Source: Anthoceros angustus (lineage: Eukaryota > Streptophyta > Anthocerotopsida > Anthocerotales > Anthocerotaceae). Taken from it: 64,000 nucleotides of DNA. The translations under genes and the position numbers were made by a program. The stretch is taken from NCBI GenBank assembly GCA_010909165.1, contig MU008180.1:743884-807883 (forward strand), in the 5' to 3' direction. This document shows positions 56,171 through 64,000 of the stretch, in pieces. Under the pieces are notes generated by a model. It was not told the origin of the DNA, did no database searches, and saw nothing but the letters and a program-made list of their open reading frames with translations. Position 1 is the first letter of the stretch, and each line of letters opens with the position of its first letter.

Positions 56171-57363
56171 GGTCCGCCTCGCGGATCATCCGATTGGGTG
56201 CGCCGCAATCGCCGTGACGGAGATTGGACCACCAATCCCAAGGCGGAACCGGGACCTTCCAGCGAAGGAGATAGGGGAAATAGGATGGTAGGCGGCCGAT
56301 TAGGTATACCGAAATGCCATCACCGTAATAGGGGTGTAATAAAGACGCCGACGTAGTATAAGAGGGTCCGCCTCAATAAATCATCTTTTCTTGGTGTTGA
56401 TGCGTTCTTGCAGACCTTTGTGTGTCTTCTTGCTAACGTGAGTCCCGAGTCACCGAAAGGTGCACGATACCCGGAGATTGATCGTGGTCCCGTGACGGAC
56501 CTAACGTGTTGTGGTGTGTGCAGGAGGTGACTGGGACCCGTGCTCGTCGAGCCGCGCCCACCGGACCGGAACGTGGAGCCGGAGGGACTCGGGAGGCGTC
56601 TGAGCCGGACGGAGAGGCCCGAGAACGACGGAGGAGGTCGGGGCATGTAACCAGCGTCTTTCCTAAGGCGATAAGTGTAGTGTGAGTGGAGAGAGGAACG
56701 GACGAGAGGTGTGAGTGGAGAGGAGCGAGACGCAACGGTCCTTAAACGTTTGGCCATACCGGCCTGCGGTGATTGTTGCAGTAGTTAGGCGTGGGCGGTG
56801 AATGTGTGCGTTGGAACTAAAGTAAGACGAGAATCGCTCGAACGCCGCAACGGAGTCATTCCCTTGGGAACGGACTCCTTCCTACAACGACATGGGATTG
56901 TGCGCGCCCGGCTGGCCGTCAGCGAAAGTCGCGCCACAGGATGACACTGATGTGATCCCCCGATTTCTCACTTTGATCTCATAGATCTTGGCACCCTGGC
57001 TCTTGGCTATTGAGGAGATTGCGAGCCCTTGCATGTGGGGCAAATATCAACATGCGTAGAATTAATACAACATGATGTTCCATTGCCATATGTGTACGAC
57101 CTACAACAACCTCCCAGCGGCAGATGCACTAAATCAGGTTGACGATATTCTTCTTGTCAACGGCGAGCTCCGGATTATTATCGTGCTCTTGATTTTTGTG
57201 CTACATCCTCCAAAGGTGCTAGCTACAACCTCTCTTAACCCCATAGAGCCAAGACGTTTGAAGACGCGTTGACCAGCCACAGTCATAAAGAGTGGGACAA
57301 CATGAATATTTGATGAAGAATGGCACATGAGAGCTTGCATAATTACCTTTCTGGAGAAAGATA
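56171..57363 (+). other. LTR-like right end of the GC-rich region
   Basis: TATAAGAGG at 56357-56365 is followed closely by AATAAA at 56375-56380 and a T-rich stretch, the arrangement seen inside plant LTRs. From about 56940 the composition turns ordinary, then AT-rich. No matching left LTR was found, so the boundaries are not set. Confidence 0.35.
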
Positions 57364-57707
57364 ATGTATTGTAAACAGGTCTTCAAATTAAAGATGAAGG
57401 CTGATGCAACCTTCGACAAGTACAAGACGAGATTGGTCACGAGAGGCTTTTCTCAAGCGCCTGGACTTGATTACCGTGATTGCTTCGCTCCAAATGTGAA
57501 ATTGGCCACTTTGCACACTAAATTGGCTGCATCAGGATATTGTGATTATGAACTGGGAATGTTTGAGTGAAGATAACTACACTTCATAGCAAGCTTGACA
57601 GCGAGATATTCATGCAGCAGCGTCTAGGATGTGAGGTGGAAGGCCAAGAAAAATATCTCCAAGCATATACATGGTTCTGTACGAGTCGGGAACATATCTA
57701 TGCAAAA
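57364..57707 (+). pseudogene. Ty1/copia reverse transcriptase fragment
   Basis: The first frame reads a copia RT segment: FKLKMKADATFDKYKTRLV, then RGFSQAPGLDYRDCFAPNVK. A frameshift near 57565 leads into the expected continuation, LHSKLDSEIFMQQ and EVEGQEKY. Everything after that, including the catalytic Tyr-x-Asp-Asp, is gone. It is a short dead remnant of the RNA-dependent DNA polymerase of a copia element. Confidence 0.85.
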
Positions 57708-57967
57708 TGAACCAATCGTAAAATCCGGCAACTAAATCGTGAAATAGACAAATTGCCCCTTGTCAATCGAGCAATCTATTTTTAAAACTAAAATATGTTA
57801 TTATCTTTTCTTAGTAGAATTATTAGACAATGCTTGGTTGATGAGCATGGACTCTTGAATTGTGTTGCATTTTTCATACTTATGTTGTCTTTGAAATTAT
57901 AGTACAGTTAAAAAGGTATTGTTCAGTAATGCTGGACCAATTCGGCTTTCAATTAAGGTACATATGA

Positions 57968-60900
57968 TTAACTTTCCAATTTTTTCTTCCTAAACCTTTT
58001 AGATGATTTCTTTCTTATCGTAGACTTAAGAGGAATATGAGGAAGAGTATATGCTTTCACTCTCTCAAACTCTTTGTTCAAAGCGAATAGATAGTCCACT
58101 TGAGCATGTGCTGTTATAAGAGAAAATTTTTATTATGTAAGTACTACATCATTGAAGTGAAAACTTGTGTAAAGAACCATATGAATTCCATCAAATATAC
58201 GTATAAATAATACATAATAATATGAACCTAATTCGCGAAGTCTTCTTTGTTTGAAGATGCCATCTGTGCGTTGTTTTAACGCAGCATCTTTGCTTTCCTT
58301 TGCCACTGTCAAATATATTGAGAACACAAATATCATAATATGAATCTAATTATTAAACATCAAAAGATCTATATAATATGATAAAACATGAAAAGAAATA
58401 TGGCAACAAAATATCAAATTTACCAGCACTACTGCAAAGGCTCTCTTGAAAGCTATATTCTTGGAAGACCATGGATGCTTGACTTTGAAGATCTCCATTT
58501 TGTTTAGTCACGAGTCTTGCCTGTTTCATAAGTTGCTGTAAGTGTGTGTCCTTCTCCATTATTTTCTTCTCTTGTAAAACTTCGTTATGTTCTAGCCTAA
58601 AATACAAGTTGAAGTTACAAGTTTGAAAGTGTAAAATTATTATTTACATACATATTAATAAACAGAAATAATACCAAGCCCCATAGATGCTAAGAAATAT
58701 TTTCTATACTACACCTGTTTTGCAGAGCAGCACTTTCAGATGCAAGTGATAGATCTTCCCCCGTCTTTATAACATTTTGGAGCACTAAAAAAACATATTT
58801 TTTATTTTAAAAAGTATTAAATGCACCATAAGGAAATAATCTGCTCAAGTGATAACTCATACAAAATGTTCAATATGAGACCGAATTACCCTTCGTTGAA
58901 CGTAGCAATTGCAAATGGCGAACCTTCTCAATCAAGTTCCTCGTTAACATTTTTAGTTTTTTGATATCCCATTGTACCTCATAAATGTCTCTCTTGAAAT
59001 TTTTTATTTGGATCAACATATCTACCTATAAATATTCATATTAAAAATTTAATAAAATAAACCAACCATAGATAAATGAGCAACCCAAAGTCACCTATGA
59101 AGATTTGTTGTGCATGCGACCTACCTCATATGAATTGAAAAATACCTACCTTTACATTTGCTCTTTGTAAGACAAGCTCATTGAATTCTTCTATAATAGT
59201 TTTTGACATTAGTGAGGCATCTTTATAGTCTCCATCTAAGGGATCTAATTCCATTTCCACTGAACCTGACTTTACATGAAACATAAGGTCCAAATTCCTT
59301 CTTTTTTTTTCCCGGTTTTCTCTGAACTCTGTGAATGAAAGTGTGGAAATTAGAGCATCATAAGAAGGACTCAAAAGTACTTCTAAATTGTATGATCCTT
59401 AATATTTGAATCCCTTACCAGTTAAAGTCCTCAATGTTCCAGATATTTGCTTCCGGTTCAAATCATCTATTGTCATCAGCTCATCCAAATAACCGCTCAT
59501 CTCCACAAGATGAGCATGCATCTTTCTTACTTCCTCCTCTTGATCATTCTTTCTATTTCTATACCTCAAAAACCTATGCCATTGCTCAACTTCCATGTCC
59601 TATTTGATATTTTTACAATAAGAAAATGTGACGATTATTATGAAGGTAAAGTAAATATGAACTCTCTCTGCTTGACAAAATAAAAATTGAAAGCTATTTC
59701 AGTATTATATTTTTATTTTTATAGTGTACAACATCTATGAGAGTTGCTAAAATATATGGTTTAAAATTTGTACTTCAGGCATGTCATGAATGGGGTCAAG
59801 TTGATAAGTGGGTGCTGTGCTTGATGAAGCAAGCTGGAGAAGAAAAAACTAAATTAATAATACATTAAAAAATACTTACAACAGTCATAATAGCATCATT
59901 TAATTATACCCTATCTTTTTCTGCCTCGTTTTCTCCAGATTTTGTATCTTTTACTATTTGTGGTTTACCTTTGTCTCCTCTATGCAAAAACAAGTTTTTT
60001 AGAAGATAAAACCGCCGTATATTTAATTTTTTGGTTAATTAGCCTGAATTATAAAATCCTAAAAAACATATGTTACTTGGCGGAAGTCGCTTGGCGCTTG
60101 CGAAACAATCGATACAATTGAGATAAAAACTCTCCAAGGTCTTCAAATTCTTTTTTGAAGTTTTTGTCCAAACTTCTGTCTTCTTCCAAAACAAGATGAT
60201 ATTGCTCCTTAAAAGTATCTACCTGATAGGTTGCTTTTAAGTTTTAAATGCTCCTTATTTCAATTTCATTGAGAATGGAGAGAAGTTGTACGATTCTTTC
60301 TGTATAAAAGTGTCAATTGAAAGTCTTTGTTGTCCTCTATGTGGGACAAATTATAGGTTCTTATACAAATTAACCGAATCTTGAAAAGTATGGACTTGAC
60401 CCATGTAAAACAGTTTATGAAACCATATAAGATGAGCTTATCTACTTCAATGCTGGCATAACCTTATTACATACCTCTCGCTTAAATTCGGAAACAGCCC
60501 CCACTGATGCTGCTTTACAAACTTTCAAAAGATCAAGAGTATTGACAAGGTTGCTCTCTTTTTTCTCATCAAAAAATTCTTCATGTTCAATTTCGAGTGA
60601 CAATCTAGAAATGCTTTCCTCTATTGAAGATATCCTTGCTTCTTCCTACATTTTTTAATTAAAATCAATATATTTTCTTGTAAAAAAGTTGTTTCATACT
60701 GAACATTGCAAGCTGATTATAGCTATCTTTTAAGCACAAGATGTCTTCTTTGAAAGTCGTAGTACTTTTGACATCTAATCTATATGATGAGACATGGAAA
60801 TATATAACAAAAAAAGAAAATGGAAAAACTTCATAAATCATTTCATTCAACCTTAAGACGTAAGCTGAATAGATCAGCTACAGCATCATCAAAGCCATTT

Positions 60901-63900
60901 GATAAGTCTTCAATATCTCCCTTTAATTTTCTCATCTCTGTTTCCTGCCCTCGTATCTTTTTTTCTTTCTCCTCTTTAATTGCCTATAGCAAATGAGATT
61001 TCAACATAGTGTATTTATTCATCTAACGTAATATCTAATGAGTCACAAGTATAAATCGATCATACCTACCTTCACTTTAGCATCAAATTCCTTGATCTCC
61101 TTAAGTTGATCTTTTGTCATTTTCTTAGGATTGCCACTCATCCAAGCTGGTCTAGGTATTTCAGCTTCAACAACAGTAATCTCAACTTTGTGCTCTAATT
61201 TCCCCCCCATCATATCTACTAAAGCTCGTTCCATCCAATTGTTTCTAGCACGTATTCTGTTAAATGTGATAAGTCAGCAACTACAAGTAGGAAATATATT
61301 TTTAACTCATATTTGAACGGGCTCACAGTTCTTGTTCCTCCTCTAATTTTCTCTGTTCTTCAGCTGCTGCACGCTCTGCTTTATTCAAATATTTCTTAAC
61401 AGTGATTTCATCATTTTTAACTGTAAAAATCTTCTCCATTCCCTGTAATATTATGTGTAGAACAAATGAAAAAGGTAAGTTTTTGCTTTTAATTAGACAA
61501 CCAACCAATCACCAACAATCAAGCTATGTAGTTTCTTACAGGTGGTTCAACCATTTTGGCTTCAGGCACATATTTTTCATTCACTTGCAATGCCCTTTCT
61601 AAATCATGAATTCTAGCTAGTGCCTCTTTGATTTTGACAATTCTTTGTTTTTTATCCTCTTGCAAGTCCATCAACTTCTTGTTAAAGCTTACTCGAATCT
61701 CTTGAAGTTGTGCATGAAGCAAAACTCTCTGCATGAAACACGAAAGAGGCAGTAAGCAAGTGCCAGAGCTAATGCACAAAGACCTCTTAAAATATGCATT
61801 AGGATGGAAGCTGTACTTGAATACGTTTTCTCTTTGATGTAGTCAATTGGTAGCCTGTGTATAAAAAATTCTCCATTGGTCCATTTTCAGGTAATTCAAG
61901 CTTTTTCTCATCATCATCGTCAACTTCAATAGCAAGAGTTGGTGGTGATGTAGTGCTTTCTACCAATGCTATAAGTTGTTGAGATGTTGGTTGTATTCCA
62001 CTTTCAACTGGTGTGCTGGAAACAACACTTCCTCTTCTACTTTGGCTTTGGTTAGTTCGTGGGGCGATTTCAGGTGGAGCGGAATTGAGCTCCGATCTTA
62101 TGCCCGATTTGCTATCTTCAGTTGCTGTATTGCCAGGTACAAAATAACCATGGAGCGGCATGAAAGCCATACGGTATTATGAATCATGGACCAGCATTTT
62201 AAAACATATATTTTTTATGTATGTCCAATTGATTATGAATCATGGACCATCATTTTAAAAAATATATTTTTTATGTATGTCCAGTTGATTTTGTGATGAC
62301 CATGAGTTTGTACCTTTGCTTCTGTTGGAAATGATCCCATTGTCAATATTATCTGTTGTACTATGTGTTGTTGAGCTCCGTGCTGTAGACAAGCGTTGGG
62401 CTAGGGCCTTTTCATTCCCTTCCTTCATTGAAAGATTCACTTGAGTAATGTAAAACTGCTCATGCATCTCAACATTTCTCAAAAGTCTTGCCACTTTTGA
62501 GAGTCCATTGTCAAATCCACATTTTGCCAACAGTGAGAAGCTTTGAACTTCATGCCCTTTACTCAAAGGCCATATTTGAATTCCTACTCCAAAGGATAAG
62601 AAGAATGAGATTTTTAGTACAACTATAATAAGAGTTTAGGAAATTGTTCACTAATTAGTCACATGGAAGATAAGTACCAGGTTCTAACATTGTACTCCAA
62701 CATTCTGTCTTTATATGCTCTACTAAAATATCCTTCTTCAAGTCATCAGTGCGCACCTATCTCAACAATAAGTAATGTTAAAAGCATGTTGAAAGATTTA
62801 TATTTTTTTACATATAGATTTTAAAAATATATAACTACGTACCTTTTCATGAGCGTTTTCAACTTTATCTTCTCCTTCATTTCTTAGTGATTTTTCCAAA
62901 TCTATATCCACTATTAGCTCGACAGAATTTAATTTTTCCAATTGAGGTGCCTGTAAAAAATTAGACACCGAATGTTTATGGTAATGATACCCACAACTTT
63001 CAAATGTGAAAGAAGTTTTGAAGGAAGTAATGGTTTTATAACTAATATTAAAATCTTAACTATACCTCTTTATTTTTATCGAGTACTTCATTGAATTCAT
63101 TACGAATACATAGAATACGTTTTCTCATCTCATTTTTATAAGCTTCTGCTGCTAATAAGGACCTATCAAAAGTAAATAATTAAAGTATATGTACATAAAT
63201 AAATAAATTATTTTAATTTTAATTTTTAAGAAATACCTCTCTTGCAGTTTCTTTTCATGGTCCTCAACCATAGATGATATATTTTCATCATGATCTTCTC
63301 TATTATAAGGCTTCTTAGGTTCCGTGATATTAACATCATCCTTTATTCGTGAAATATTATCTATTTTTAATTATAATTTATTAACCATGAATTTTTTTAA
63401 AGTATCAATTATTTCATTATATTAAATACTTATTTTATGGTAATAATTCATCTATTTATCTTTATCTATTCAAATGAGATAATTATGAAATCGATATACT
63501 TTTTGACTTCCAGAAACCAAAGTTTTAGATGTATTGGTAGACAAACAATACAAACTTACTTCCACGCATTTTCACAATGCCAACATCCGCTGCATCACAT
63601 GAGAATATTAGGCCAGTTGCACTTCCTGTGAAAAGTCTTCCCCCTCCTATAGTGGCACAAGTTATTCCTCCGCTATGTCCATCGAACATTTTTATTTCTA
63701 GAACCTGAAAGTTTCTCATATTTATGAAAAGACCTCTGAAAAGTTCATTTGTATCAAGAACAAGGATTAAAAGAGCGAGAATGTGTGCGATGTCTTAAAT
63801 AACTTGAAATGCACCTTAGTTGGAGGTTTCACAGGGTCTAAGACAGAATTTCGTATTTGCAGTACGCCGTCTTCCGCACCAGTCACAAGTATGGAGGCCT

Positions 63901-64000
63901 CCGGTAGAAAAACTAAAAGTAATTCAGATGTGTGGGGATTAGTGTATGATCCTACTAGAAAAACATGTCATCTACATAAGATATTGATTTCTCATATCTG
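57968..64000 (-). CDS. CFAP43: Cilia- and flagella-associated protein 43 (partial, 5' end beyond the window)
   Basis: Many short exons on the minus strand, including 63954-63815, 63704-63560, 58596-58424, 58305-58228 and the last, 58110-57968 (TAA). The first two encode beta-propeller repeats (EASILVTGAEDGVLQIRN; FDGHSGGITCATIGGGRLFT). The rest encodes a long coiled coil with family landmarks: NDEITVKKYLNKAERAAAEE (about 61.4 kb), ERALVDMMGGKLE followed by IPRPAWM and KEIKEFDAKVK (about 61.1-61.2 kb), HAHLVEMSGYLDEL (about 59.5 kb), and a C-terminus with LFALNKEFERVKAYTLP. CFAP43 (WDR96) works with CFAP44 near inner-arm dynein f on the axoneme and is needed for flagellar beating. In plants it belongs only to lineages with swimming sperm. 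CFAP44 is the nearest alternative; the middle landmarks favour CFAP43. No break was seen. Confidence 0.85.

Overview
The window is nuclear DNA of a land plant that still makes swimming sperm. The evidence is a set of conserved plant housekeeping genes with canonical GT-AG introns, mostly 75-200 bp long, together with a gene for the flagellar protein CFAP43, which flowering plants lack. No organelle, bacterial or rRNA/tRNA signal is seen. Short introns and a mosaic of GC-rich and AT-rich blocks would suit a hornwort or a Selaginella-like lycophyte, but that is a guess; a moss, liverwort or fern cannot be excluded.

Layout. 0-4 kb: a C-terminal exon of a RING-like gene (minus), then minisatellites and unannotated sequence. 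4.0-5.3 kb: a COMPANION OF CELLULOSE SYNTHASE-like membrane protein (plus). 6.2-7.3 kb: a protein with two TPR-like repeats (minus). 7.8-15.3 kb: tandem duplications, minisatellites and probable retroelement debris. 15.9-16.4 kb: the small DNA polymerase delta subunit POLD4 in two exons (minus). 16.9-19.1 kb: an unrecognised nuclear-type coiled-coil protein (minus) broken by a 713-bp internal tandem duplication. 20.1-21.6 kb: the SAGA subunit SGF11 (plus). 22.7-25.7 kb: a large charged protein of unknown function (minus). 27.2-30.1 kb: a complete 15-exon allantoinase (minus), head to head with an intronless TRAPPII subunit TRS130 (plus, 30.9-34.9 kb). 36.6-38.6 kb: a trichome-birefringence-like O-acetyltransferase (plus), followed by a 375-bp pentanucleotide array. 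40.3-42.7 kb: a CHY-zinc-finger/RING ubiquitin ligase of the RZPF34/MIEL1 type (plus). 42.7-48 kb: an AT-rich island holding a secreted tandem-repeat protein (46.2-47.3 kb) and the decayed remains of related repeats. 48.2-56.9 kb: very GC-rich nested repeats, probably derived from an LTR element. 57.4-57.7 kb: a copia reverse-transcriptase scrap. 58-64 kb: CFAP43 (minus), running off the right edge.

The conserved genes do not form one pathway. They serve ureide breakdown (allantoinase), Golgi/TGN tethering (TRS130), cell wall building (CC-like, TBL), chromatin (SGF11), replication (POLD4), ubiquitination (CHY-RING) and sperm motility (CFAP43). The least explained item is the secreted precursor at 46.2 kb. 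It has eight 29-residue repeats centred on a Tyr-Ser-Pro...Asp-Tyr-Gly core, which looks like a source of tyrosine-sulfated peptides. A second theme is that duplicated blocks at four places differ mainly by short gaps rather than substitutions, which may indicate assembly error.
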